The notes under the pieces were generated by a model. It had not been told where the DNA came from. It saw only the letters and a list, made by a program, of their open reading frames with translations, and did no database searches. 64,000 bases of DNA from Rhynchosporium graminicola (lineage: Eukaryota; Ascomycota; Leotiomycetes; Helotiales; Ploettnerulaceae): positions 995,071-1,059,070 of the forward strand of contig FJUW01000046.1 of assembly GCA_900074885.1 (NCBI GenBank), written 5' to 3'. This document shows positions 12,309 to 25,100 of the stretch, in pieces (positions within the stretch are counted from its first letter, which is position 1; every line of letters starts with the position of its first letter). The position numbers and the translations under genes are program-made.

Positions 12309-12796
12309 TGTGAAAATTGAGGGTGGAAATCAGCCGAAGGTCAGAATAACAGAATAATAGGTGATCAATTTGACTTGCTTTGTTTGCTTGAAGAGAGCTA
12401 ACTACAGGAGAGATTCTAGCTACTTATATAGCTATATGAGCTCTCTAGAATATTCCATACTACGTAATACAGAACTCTATAGAAGAAGACACGTATACTG
12501 TAGAATCATACTACGTCAGTAGTACGTCAGTAGAAACCTCTAGAAGTACGATATACGTACTAGAGAGTAGTAAAACTCTATCGAGAACCTTCATGGTAAC
12601 TCTAATAGAGTATGCAGGGTACAGGCTGTTGACAAGGTACAGGGTGTAGGTGCCAGGTACAACAAGGTACATAGGCAAGGTACTGAACCAGGTACTAAGA
12701 CCATGTACTGACAAGGTACAGGGTGTGTATGCCAATGCAGGCAAAACTGGCCAAGGTAATGGTAAACTGACCAAGGTACTGGTTACAAATCCAACA
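12309..12796 (-). repeat. Copia-B copy 1, 3' LTR
   Basis: 488 bp, starting TGTGAAAATT and ending ATCCAACA. It pairs with 18017-18504. It contains about ten copies of the short motif AAGGTAC or close variants between 12600 and 12785. Confidence 0.9.
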
Positions 12797-12859
12797 CGCC
12801 CCCTTAATCAGAGCCTTATAGTCAGTTTTAAAACAGAACTATATATAGGGTAAATCACT

Positions 12860-15800
12860 AATCGACTACCCTTGGGTTATTACAAAAGAAATATAATAAG
12901 GAATGGAAAAGCCACCTCGTAGCTACCCTCCTAGGTTAAATAAACCTAATTCTCTTATAACAATCTGAATTACTAGCTCTAATAAGCTAGTTCAAGGTGT
13001 TTTATAAACTCCTTAAATTTAGGCCTATCTAGGGCTTTAGTAAACCCGTCTGCCTTTTGCTTCAAAGTACTAATATAGATTAAATCTATAGTACCTTAAT
13101 TAATTAGGTCCCTAACAAAGTGGTACTTCACGGCTATATGCTTAGTTCTCTCATGGAATTAAGGGTTTTTAGAGAGTAATAAAGCGCCGTTATTATCAGT
13201 AAACACCGGGAACCTCTCTTGGAAGTAATAGCCTAATTCAATAAGAAGTTGTCTTATATAGACCGCTTCTTTAACTGCCGAATTAATAGCTATATATTCA
13301 GCTTCTGTAGTAGACTGAGCTATAATCGATTGCAACTTCGACTTCCAAGAGAATAAGCAGCTTCCTATATAGAAGGAATAGCCGCTAGTGGACTTAGCTG
13401 TACTAATATCTCCGGCATAGTCGGAATCGCAGTATCCGCTAACGTATTTACTAGAGCTATTAATATAAACTAAGCTTAGTTTAATAGAACCTTTAAGGTA
13501 TCTAAGTACGTTCTTTGCAGCTAAGATATGCGTATCGCTAGGGTTACTAGAGAACCTAGCTAATTTGATCATAGCGTAGCTTATATCAGGCCTAGTAGCT
13601 AGCGTAAGGAATAGTAAGCAGCCTATTACTTACTGAAACTATAATATATCTTCCTTAGTAGCTTTATTAGGATTAGGTTCTAATTTGACCTTTAAATCCA
13701 TAGGCGTATTTTTCGGTTTATAATCTGATAAGTCAAACCGAGCTAGTACCTTCTCTATATAGCTAGCTTAATAGAGCTTCATATAGCCCTGATCTCTATT
13801 ATAGTCAATTTCAATACCTAAGTAGTCTTTTATCAGCTCTAAGTCCTTAAGTTTAAAGAAGTGTTTTAACTCTTTAATCAAGGACTTAATAGTACTTATA
13901 TCAGGGCTAATTAGAGCTAGATTATCCACGTATATACAGATTATAATCTTAAGCTCTTTATTAACTAATATGCAATTTTCGGATAGGATTAACTTAAATC
14001 CGAATTTATTAACTAATACCTCCTTAAGCGTAATAAACTATAGTCTAGCTGATTACTTAAGACCATATAACGCTTTCCAGAGTAAGAGGAGTTTATTAGC
14101 GTAATAATCTACGCCTTCGGGGGGGCAAATATATAAGGTATTAACGTCTATATCACTCTATGTAAAAGCGGAGATCATATCGATCTTATATATATACTAC
14201 TTATAGAGTACTACTAAGGCAAATATAAGACGCTAAGCTATTTGCTTAACTATACTAGTGTATATATCTAGGTAGTTTATACCGTATAATTGCTTAAACC
14301 CTTTAGCTACGAATCTAGCTTTGAGTTCGTAGTACTCGCTTTCTAGTTCTTTGATCTTATAGACCCAGCGAGTTTTTAGTAGTTTTATAGTCTTAGTATT
14401 ACTATCGACTACTTTCCACGTATTATGGTTTTCAAGAGAGGCAATTTCTTTATTTATAGCTTTTAGCTAATAATCCTTATAAGGACTATTTATAGCTTCT
14501 TTATAGCTCTTAGGCTCGTAGATAACTACTTCCGGATCCTTTTTAATAAGGATTCTTTCCGGATCAGGTGATAGCTTAATTTCTTTATCTGATTTAGAGC
14601 TAATAAAAGCTTGGCAAGCTAAGTTAATGACGTTTCTATATACGCTATAAGCCTCTTTCTGCTCTTGAATTAATCGCTTATTATTCTGAATAGCTAAGGC
14701 TATATCAGGGTCTTTAGCTTGACTTCTAGTAGTAACGTTAGGTACCCAATTAGAGTAGTCCCTTCTACGTTTTATACCTCGTTTAGGTATTTCTACTATA
14801 GATTCTTCAGCTATATCGTTAAAGAGATCAAGTTCTATATCTTCTATGACTTTTTCTTCATTTAATGAATTATCAGCCGTTTCACTATCGATTTTCTCCG
14901 AGTTTTCAGCCCTAGATAGGTCTAATTTAGGAGTATTTATAGGTGAAGAAATCACGCGATTTGAACAGTCAGAGGTCTCGCAATCGTTAAGTGTCTTATC
15001 AAAGGATTCTAATTCTTCCTTAGAGATCACTTCGTCCTTAAAGGTTAAATCTTCCTTAATTAGGACGTTTTTAGAGCTTATAATAGCTCTCTTCTCAGGT
15101 ATATATACTAAGAAGTTATTTGCGGACTCATACCCTACGAGTATACCTCTATCGGACTTATCTTCAAACTTATTAGTCCTTTTATTAATAAGAACATAAG
15201 TAAGAGAGCCTAATACTCTAATATAATTAAGAGTAAGCTTTTTACTGAAGAGAACTTCAAAGGGACTCTTTTTAATAACCGAATTATAAGAGCGATTCTT
15301 TATATAAGCTATTCCTTAGATTATTTGAGGCCAAAGGAATAAGGGTATATTCTTATCTGTACAGATAGCTATAAGCCTTTCTATAAGATATCGATTTTAA
15401 CGCTCTGCTATACTGTTTTGCTCAGGAGAGTAAGGACTAGTATATTTATAAATAATACCTTTATCTTTACAAAAGATAGTCTATTTATTAGATTTAAACT
15501 CCCCGGCGTTATCTAGCTTAAAGGCTCTAATTTTAGCGACGATTTTTGATATACCTTGCTTAAATTAAGTAGTTATCATATTATACTACTCGATCAAGGT
15601 ATCGTACGCATCAGCCTTATGTTTTAGAGCGTATACCTAAATAGCTCTAGAGCCTCTATATGTAATAGTTAAGAAGAATCTTTCTCCCTTTAGACCTTTA
15701 ATCTTAAAAGGGCCCGCTATATCTATATCAAAGACAGTAAGCGGAGGGGTATCCGATATAGGCTTAGTACTACTTATAGCGTGTATTTTACCGCTATTAT

Positions 15801-17268
15801 AAGCAGAACAGTCAGATAAATCTAACCCCTTTTGGATTTTTAATCCTTTAGATCCTTCTATAGTCTTATAGATAAACTCCTTATTAGTATGCAAAAGACG
15901 CTTATAATATAGGTCTAATTTGCTACTTTTATTAGAGTCTACCTTAAAAGACACAGGCTCGAGCAGCTTATGATTTACGTCTACTTCTAAGTAGTACGTA
16001 TTATAATACTATCTAGCTTCTATATTAATAGAGCTATTAGATATATTTGCACCCTTTTTATTAAAGGTAACTTTCTAATCTTTATTAGTCAGTTCCTTAG
16101 AGCTTAGGAGAGTAGTTTTAAGGCTAGGTACGTAATTTACGTCTTTAATAAGTACTCTATCGCCTTCCCTAGTGATTATAGGGATATCTCCTCTACCTAT
16201 TATAGGCAAAATATCACTATTAGCGATAGTAATAGACTTCTTAGATACAGGTTTATAGTCTAATAACTAGCTTTTATTCGGTGTATAATGCTCAGAAGCG
16301 CCAGAATCGAGTACTATTCTATAGTTATATATAGTAGCGTAAGCTTGATCTGCTATACTACTATAACTACTACTACTGCTAGTACTACTGAAAGAACTCA
16401 TAAGGGCCTTAGTAGACTCCTCTTTTGATTCTTTAGCGCCTTTACCTTTCGACTTCTTCTTAGTCGATTTATTAGGTATAAGCTCAGGGTGCTTTATATA
16501 GCAATTTGCCTCTATATAGTTTGTTTTATTATAGTGACTATACTTCTTACTGCCTTTCGAATTCTTCCCCTTAAAAGCCTTATTAGCTTGTAAATCGGTA
16601 GAAGTATTCATTCTAGCCTCTTCTGATATAAGATCTCTTATTAAACCTTCTATATCGATAGAAGAAAGGTTATTAGAGATTTCTTCGTACTTCCTAGAAG
16701 CAAAAGAATCAAAAGAACTAGGTAAACCTTTAAATATAAGGCTAGCTAGTATAGGCTTTAGAATCTCATACTTGAGCTGCTTTAGGTAGACTGAACTAGC
16801 TTGAATTACGCTAGTATACTCGTCTATATTCTTATAAGAGGAGTAGGTATTATCGATAATACGATTTATATGCCTACTGATCTCCTCTAGGCTAGTAGAA
16901 CCGTAGGTAGCTATAATAGCTTCCTATAGGTCTTTTGCGCTAGTCTTATCCTTAAAACTATCGAGGTTTTCAAGTAATATAATAAACTTAATAGCGCATA
17001 AAGCCTTCTTATTTGCACGCTCAAAATTAGCTAGTCTCTCATAGTATTTAATCGCTAGCTCAGGAGAGTAAGAAGTATAATTTATTCTCTTTTCGCCTTG
17101 CGCGTTAATACGTTCTTCTGACTTAAAGTAGAGAGCTCGGCTAGGCTTAGTCTTAGTACTGTTAATATAAGATATAAAGCCGTTTACCTCTAAATAGAGG
17201 CTAGCCGCATTAAGCCACTCTATATAGTTAGAGCGGCCTACTAGCTTATCTCCCTTGAAGGAAGACAT
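12860..17268 (-). pseudogene. Copia-B gag-pol relic, copy 1
   Basis: The polyprotein frame starts at ATG 17268 (MSSFKGDKL). Recognisable parts in order: gag (17268-16600); a degraded zinc knuckle near 16560-16500, where two of the cysteines of CX2CX4HX4C now read Tyr; the aspartic protease motif VLDSGASEHY near 16320; the GAG-pre-integrase and integrase start (15954-15637, with DIDIAGPFK); an integrase-RT linker (15030-14467); RT (about 14450-13600); and RNase H (13572-13100, with STTEAEYIA and TDNNGALLLSKNP). Stops separate every block, so the element cannot move on its own. Confidence 0.9.
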
Positions 17269-18016
17269 GATTCCTTATAGGCAGTTTAGTACTAAGTACT
17301 AAGAGGTCTTGAAAGTACGAGTTTTTACTCGTATAAGCTACTAAGTAGCTTGAAAAGACACTGACCTTATCTTGCCCTTGAAAAAGATAGTAGCTACGCC
17401 GAGCTTGCTATCTTACCGAGTTTTTCGCTTAGTCAAAATCAATAGTAGTGTACGGTAACTACGTCTGTCGTATTTGCTATTGAATTAACCTTACTACTAG
17501 GCCTAGTATTACCTCATAGCGCCTCAAGTACTACTATTAAGTAACTCTCTCCGAGGATAGCTTCTTATACTTAATAGTAGCTTATATTAGCTGACCTGTG
17601 ATATATGCTAAGCTAAATAGCGATCAGAAGCCATATACTACTGCTTAACGAGGCCTAGCTTCTAAACTAAGTCAGTAGTAGCCATGGGCACCCCGGAATA
17701 AGATCTTGGCCTTCGTACCTAGGGTCACTAGGTCGTCTCCACTTCCAAAGGCTTCGAGAGGTTATAAGTTATGATTTCCCTGTAACTTCGTCTTAGGGTC
17801 AAGGGCCACGAGTCTGATTCGCTATAGCTGTGTTAGTAGGGCTTAAAGGGGCTAGCTTACTAGCTAGCTCTAGGCGAAAGAGTCGTTGAAAACGACTAAG
17901 TAACGCCTGATCAGGAAGCTCCTTTGTCGGTAAGGAGTAACGGAAGCGAGTTTAGGCGAGATCGATCGAAGGAGGAAGTGTCTGATTAGCTGATTTCACT
18001 AAGTGAATTGCTACTA

Positions 18017-18504
18017 TATGAAAATTGAGGGTGGAAATCAGCCGAAGGTTAGAATAACAGAATAATAGGTGATCAATTTGACTTGCTTTGTTTACTTGAA
18101 GAGAGCTAACTACAGGAGAGATTCTAGCTACTTATATAGCTATATGAGCTCTCTAGAATATTCTATACTACGTAATACAGAACTCCATAGAAGAAGACAC
18201 GTATACAATAGAATAATACTACGTAAGTAGTACGTAAGTAGAAACCTCTAGAAGTACGATATACGTACTAGAGAGTAGTAAAACTCTATCGAGAACCTTT
18301 ATGGTAACTCTAATAGAGTATGTAGGGTACAGGCTGTTGACAAGGTATAGGGTGTAGGTGCCAGGTATAATAAGGTACATGGGCAAGGTACTGAACCAGG
18401 TACTAAGACTATGTACTGACAAGGTATAGGGTGTGTATGCCAATGCAGGCAAAACTGGCCAAGGTAATGGTAAACTGACTAAGGTACTGGTTATAAATCC
18501 AACA
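18017..18504 (-). repeat. Copia-B copy 1, 5' LTR
   Basis: 488 bp, the partner of 12309-12796. The first bases are TATG in place of TGTG. Differences from the partner are C/T and G/A transitions. It is followed by the CAAAT target duplication. Confidence 0.9.
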
Positions 18505-18509
18505 CAAAT

Positions 18510-21500
18510 TCAGACTCGCGAGGTATAAGTATAAAGGGCAGTTTTAGTTCTGTGCGCGAATCCTTAGTAGCTGCCTTTCCTAAGTATCCCTCGAAAGAAG
18601 CAGATCCGAAGCGTTAGTTATACCTCTAGAAGATAGTATATTAGAAATTCTATTACTAGAAGATATAATTAATATTATAATAGGAGTACTACTAATAGCG
18701 ATAAAGGTTCGGATCCTAGTAGGCAAGTTCGGATCCTAGGATATAGCTTTAAGTACTACTTCGGATATTAATAAAATTCGGGAATATATAGAAGAATAGC
18801 TTATAAACTAGCTATTCGAAGTTACTACTATTAAAATCGCTAAAGCAGGTATAGATTACGTAGGTTTCGGGCTATATAAATCATAAGAAGAAGTTTTCTA
18901 CTAGAAAATTATCTAAAGATATATTATAACGCTTAACTTAATACTAACTGCTAGAGGACCTTACGATAGCTTTACTCTATAGGAGAAGGTTATAATATTA
19001 TAGTTTATTAATATAGTTAGAGCCGGGATAAGTAATAAGAATTAGCGTAAATACTGTCTTTAGTAGAGAGATTTATCAAATATGTAGAATATGAGTATAT
19101 TATATACTCTTCTTTATAAGAATAGTAAGTTTAACTAGTATTATAAGAAGTTTCCTAGGAGTAAGTAGTCTTCTCAGTAGCTTATAGATACGATTATATT
19201 ATAGGAAAAGTTTTACTCGAGCTATATTAAGCAGGTGGAGCTTCGAGTACTTAATAATACTTGTAGTAACTACTCAGGCCGAGCCGACCTCTAATATCTA
19301 TATATTACTAGGATTCTGAGTATATCTGATTTAAGCTAGGATAATAGGACTAATAAGTAGTATTCTGAGAGGGAAGAGACGTCTTAGAAGCTTACTAGTA
19401 GCTATATAGTAGCTTTATTAGAAAGTAATATGAACTATCTTTTATAAGATACTTATATAGGATTAGGGACAAATAAATCTTTTTTCGTTTCACTTCGACT
19501 TAGTATTTATACGCTTATCGGTATCTTCTCTATTCTACTTATCGCGGTAAGCGACCTTTTAGGGATATTCGCTAGTAAGATTCGGTTTTCGAAGTATTAT
19601 AGTATTATTTAGTCTATATTAGAACCTATTATATAACTCTAGTTAGATTATTCCTAGGTAATAGGATTATTAAATCAGATGTAAGTCTCGCTATTAACCG
19701 AGGAAGCGAATATTCACTTGACGTGAGAAAGTATTAACGAAGCAGTTAAGAGCGGTCTATATAACTCGTAGAGGTTTCTAGTCTTTACTAGTTGTAATAT
19801 TATACCTTTCGAGCCGCTTATTCGTGCTGCGACTTCTATAGAGTAATTTGTAATTTATCGATTATCTGTAGACGTACGAAAGAGCTTCTTAGTAGAGCTT
19901 TCTTAAGCTATAATTTTCTCTTTTATAGTAATATAATAGATAGAGACTATTTAATCAGTATCTTTAATACGCTCGATAACTCTAAATAATTATTTAGTTA
20001 TGTAAGCCTTACTGCTAGCTTAGCTCGATAGAACTAGCGAAGCTAGCTAGATAATTAACGATTACTATTATAGAATCTTAAAGTAATAGCTTTATAATAT
20101 AAGGGGCTATAATCTAAAGAAGTAAAAGAGGGTTATTAGAGGAAGGGTAGAACTATATTAATCTGATTCCTAGGTATATTATATACAGCACGAAATAATA
20201 GGTAGTGCAAGTAAAGTAAGTATTAGAACTATTAAATATTTATATTATATCTAAAGGTTATCTGAATTTTTAAGAAGTTTCTAACTACGTGAAGATCTAA
20301 CTTATAAATTCCAGAAGCCTTCGAATAAATAAATACAGCAGATAAGAGTACTTATAAATTTACTCTAAACTAACTCTCTCTCTTAACTCCTCTACTCCTC
20401 TTCTAAAACGGACTTATATCTTTTTATATAAAGCTATTAGTAATATCTATTGGAGTATTAATATAATATATAGTATTATCTAACTGATACTTATTTATGC
20501 CTTAGACTGAATATTAGTTATTAGTTTTAGTAATAATTATATTTCTACTGATATTAATATAATTAATAATTTTAATTAGATGTAATTTCTTATAGCTATT
20601 TAGTAGTAAGTAGATAAATTCTTTATTTTGTATCTGAATAGCGATATCCCTGGTACTATAGCCGATTTTGGAGTCTATATAAACTATTAGATGCGTTAGA
20701 ATAAGTATTTAAAGGTTATATTATGTATAGGATATAATACGTTATATAAAAGTCTTACGCGCTAAGCTTAGTACTAATCTCTTTAATAGAATACTATATG
20801 TTATTTTTGAGGTATATTAGCCGGATATATTTCAGAAAAGGGGTTTAGTCTAATTCGTAAGTAAGTATTTTTAATAGTTTAGCGTTAAAGTATAAGTAGT
20901 AATATTCTGATAAGGCTTTAGTAGAGAATTATAATATTATCGAATTACTTATTCTATTATCTATAATTATCGATATACTTAATTTTTACTTGCTATTATA
21001 TTTAATCTAGCTAATATACGATTAAGGGTTATAGTTAATACTTAAGCGGTATTATTTAATTAAGCTGATATAAGTAAAGGGTTAGTTTAAGTACTTGGAA
21101 GTTTACTCTTTATAGCTTTACTTATAATAATTACGCTTAAGAGTTAGAGTTAGATCTTAAGGTAGTATCGTGAAATTAAGCTAATAAAAGTTAAGAGTTA
21201 GAGTTAGTATCTCAGTAGTATCGTTAGATTAAGCTAATAGGACTTAAGAGTTAGTTCGAGTACTTACAAGATTACTTTTCGTGTCTTTATTATAATAACC
21301 TGCGGTTAAGAGTAAGAGTTAGTACTAAGGCGATATAGTTTACTCGAGCTAATATAAGGATAATTAGCTGAAGTGCTTAAGATAAGATTTCTGCGTTCTA
21401 TCTACGAAGGGATAGTAGCTATAATAATTAGTTTATAACTGCTAAGATAAAGAAAATAATAGTAAAGCGATACGAAAGTTAGATAAGAGATATAAAGAAT

Positions 21501-21785
21501 ATTTTAATTTTCTTAAAGAATATAGATTAGCTAGTTAATCTGTTTAATATAATCCCTTAATATAGATATAAATACTTATAGACTTATTCGGATCGTTATA
21601 TTAACTTATAGATATTATTTTAGTTCGGAGCGATTTATATAACGCTAGAAGATCGATACTATATTTTCACGCGAAGTATCAGGGTAAATATATTATAAAG
21701 CCTCTGTAGTCTTATACTTTACTTTCCGGATATCTAATACTATTCTTATCTTTTCCTTATTATTACTTCTTTCCGGAAATTTTTT
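18510..21785. other. Unrecognised RIP-decayed locus, right part
   Basis: This is the continuation of the host sequence interrupted by Copia-B copy 1. The reading frame entering from 12308 stays open to about 18616 once the element and one CAAAT are removed. Further right, plus-strand frames with many TAA/TAG and hydrophobic segments (20450-20900) exist, but I recognise no family. Two short motif repeats sit near 18708 and 18734 (TTCGGATCCTAG). A degenerate repeat of about 50 bp lies at 21125-21320. Confidence 0.45.
21125..21320. repeat. Degenerate tandem repeat of about 50-55 bp
   Basis: Three to four units carry the core TTAAGAGTTAGAGTTAG followed by an AGTATCGT block and an ATTAAGCTAATA block. 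Units are imperfect, with transitions and small length differences. Confidence 0.55.
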
Positions 21786-21863
21786 TATGAAAATTAAAGA
21801 TGGAAATCGGCCAAAGGTCAGAAGAATAATACGTGATCAATTTGACTTGCTTTGCTTACTTGA

Positions 21864-22045
21864 TGTGATAGGTCTGTGCGCCTAGTGCCTCCCACTCCTG
21901 TATTTCAGAATTAGAGAGGAAGGAAGAACCTTCTCTCCTTAGTAATTAGTTTCTATATTAACTAGAGTATTACTAGCGAACCTCCAGCGACTATTCTACT
22001 ATTCTATTATACTTATTTACCTTAGCGTACTAAGTAAATATTATA
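21864..22045 (+). repeat. Gypsy-B 5' LTR
   Basis: 182 bp, starting TGTGATAGGTCTG and ending with a RIP-altered ATTATA. It pairs with 28216-28398. Confidence 0.88.
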
Positions 22046-22149
22046 TTCTAATTACTTTTACTTAATATTAGCTTAAATAGTTATAATAGCTTAAAGCAGA
22101 GAATCCTCTATTACGTTAACCCGACTTATACTCTAGGATAACTCTATTA

Positions 22150-25100
22150 GGGCCTAGATAATACCCGGCGATATACTAGTAGATAACCTTTTAGTTCTAT
22201 AAGAGAAACTCCGATCGCTAAAGAAATAGAATAATATCCTAGATAACCTTATAATTAAGTACTAATAAATATTTAGCGAAGACTTTACTTAATACCCTCC
22301 GGAAGTTACTATAAGAGTATGACTCTACTAAGCTTATATATCCGAAGACCTTACTCTAAGTATAAAGAGAGATACTAATCGATTAATAACTCCTAAAGAA
22401 TCGCTAATTCCTCGCTAGGATAAAAGTAAATATATAATTCTATCGGAATATAAGAGCAGAAGCTAAAGAGAGCTTACTAAGTACTTATAAGCTTATAACT
22501 AAGTCTTCTATTACGATACTGAAAAGTACTTAACTAATCTCGTTAAGATTAAATAAGTAGTAATACTACTCTATAAGGAACCGGCGAACGCTTAGGAAAA
22601 GTTTAGAAAGTATACTTTAGATACTCTTTACAAGATAACCTAAGAAAGTTATAAAGAGTTCCTAGCGAATCTCTAGCTACTCCTTATCTCACGAAAGGTA
22701 GCTAACTTATAGGCCTATAAGAACGCTCGCTAAAAGCTAAGTTAACTAATTAGAGAGTTCGAAAATTACTTTAAAGAAAAAGAGAAATAACTCGAACCCT
22801 TTACTAAGCGCTAATTACGAGATATCTTATTTAATAAGATCCGCTTAGAGATTCGCTAAAAAATCGTTAAGAATAACTAAGCTAATAGACTTTAGACCCG
22901 AGACTAAGTTATTTCTACTATTACTCTTTAAGAGACTTATACTCTATCTAGAAGTACTAATAATAATAAAAGATAAAAGGAACCTAAAGAGCAGAAATAT
23001 AAGGAGTTAAACGCGAAAAAGGACGACTCGTATAAGTACTAGCGAAGAACTAATAATTAATAAGATAAGAGCTAATAAAAATAAGAAAGAAAGAAAGATC
23101 TAAATAGTATACTTATTAAGGATTAGCTAATAAGATAAGATATCTTTAAAGTTTAGTACTACTCTTATAACGAATATAGATATATCTCTCCGAACTATCT
23201 AAAATCAAATACTAGTAATACTAAAGATAAACGCTAAGGAAAGCTATAACTTATAGTATCTTCTATATCTGGACCGAGTTTACTAGATAATAAGATAGAA
23301 ATCTAAATAAAGATTCTATCCTAAAGTAAGGAGAAATTAATAACTACTCTTATTAATAGTAGAGCAGAAGATAACTTTATATTAAGACTAGTCACTAAAG
23401 AATACGAGCTTAAACTTACTAGCGAAGGACCGAGGACTTTCTAGATACTTTCATAGAATAAAAGTATTATCTTTAGTATTATAGTCGCTTAGGTAGAGAT
23501 AGCCGATTTAATTAGATAAACTAGAGTTAATACTCTTTAGCTAAGAGTTATCGATATACTAGGTATAGACCTGATATTAAGATAGCTATAGTTAGAGGAT
23601 ATAGATCCTCGGATTAGCTTTAAGAATAAGCAGTAGAAGTTCCCTTATAATTTAAAGGACTCCGATAGCCTTAATATTATAGTACCTCGAGCTTTTACGA
23701 CTCTTATTAATATATAGAAATCTCCTATATACGCTATAATACCTAACTTATATATAATACGCTAGATAAGTACTAGTGATACGCCTACTATTCCCTCTAT
23801 ATATAGTGACTTTAAGGACATATTCTCTAAAGAGAAAAGAAGCGAGCTACCTCTATTAGAGGGCTATTAATACGCTATTAAGTTAGAACTAAGATTAAAG
23901 ATACCTTATTCTCTAATCTATAACCTCTCTAAGAAGGAACTAAAGGTTCTCCGGGAATACCTCGACTTATTAGAGGCGAAAAGTTAGATAAGAAAGAGTA
24001 AGAGTCCTATAGGTATACTTATTCTTTTTATACCTAAGAAAGATAGTAGCTTTCGATTATATATCGATTACTAAGCTCTAAATAAAATTATAATTAAGGA
24101 TTAGTACCCTTTACTATTAATTAGCGAAACGCTAGATAAGCTCCGGGATACTAGAGTATTTACTAAACTAGACTTATAAAACGCCTACTACTATATCCGA
24201 ATTCGCTAAGGTAATAAATAGAAAACTATATTTTATATCCGATATAAGTATTATAAGTATTAAGTTATACTATTTAGATAATTAAATGCACTAGCGACCT
24301 TCTAGGTATTTATTAATAATACGCTAGCGAGCCTCGTCGATATTACTTATATTATATATCTTAATAATATCCTAATCTATTCTGTCGACTTATTATAATA
24401 TGAATAATACGTCCGCTAAGTACTAGAGAGACTTCAGTATATAAACCTCTTTATTAAGTTATTAAAGTACTCCTTTAATACCAAAAGTATAGAGTTTCTA
24501 AGATATATTATCTCCTTAGCTAGCGTTTTAATAGATATAAGCCGGATAGATACTATTAGGGAATAGCTAGAGCTTAAAAGTATTAGAGATAGATAAGTCT
24601 TTATTAGTTTTATAAACTTCTACTAGCGATTTATTATAAGGTTCTTAGCGATTACCTAACTTCTAATAAGTTTAATAAGAAGTAAGAAGAAAGAGTAACT
24701 TGCCTCTACTTTTAGATAGAGTACTATAGAAAAGGAAGTTTTTAATACGTTAAAAGATACGTTTACTATAGTACCTTTTCTTATACACTTCGATCTACTA
24801 AAGCCGAGAAAGCTAGAGACTAATGCTTCTAGGTTTATTATCGCGGGAATTCTCTCCTAGCCTAGAGAGTAGCCGGCGAAAGAAAGGGAAAAGGCTATCT
24901 AGTACCTTATCGCGTTCTTTAGTAAAAAGCTAGAACCTGCTAAGTTAAATTATAAAGTATATAACTAAGAACTCCTTATAATTATTAAGTGTTTTATACA
25001 CTAGAGGTATTACTTTAAAAGTAATATAGCCCTAATTAAAATATTAATAAACTATAGTAACCTCTATCACTTTATAACTATAATAGTATTAAGCTAGTGA

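Larger units (their letters stand above)
12309..18504 (-). mobile_element. Copia-B LTR retrotransposon, copy 1, complete
   Basis: Complete element with 488-bp LTRs (12309-12796, 18017-18504) and an exact 5-bp target duplication CAAAT (12304-12308, 18505-18509). On the minus strand the order is gag, protease, integrase, RT and RNase H, the Ty1/copia order. The polypurine tract (AAGGGGGCG on the minus strand) abuts the 12796 end. All reading frames are broken by RIP-type stops. The host reading frame left of 12308 continues in register to the right of 18509 once one CAAAT is removed, which confirms the insertion limits. Confidence 0.92.

Noticed and set aside
12511..12774. Repeated 70-90-residue ORFs at 12511, 18219, 28523 and 36973
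   Set aside because: All fall in Copia-B LTRs at the same position; they are non-coding repeats.
14846..15199. Plus-strand ORFs of 117 residues at 14846 and 33609
   Set aside because: They lie antisense to the integrase-RT linker of Copia-B and are shadows.
1530..21785. A Starship-type giant element or tyrosine-recombinase captain in the unknown locus
   Set aside because: I found no DUF3435-like or tyrosine-recombinase motif and no element borders; the idea cannot be supported.
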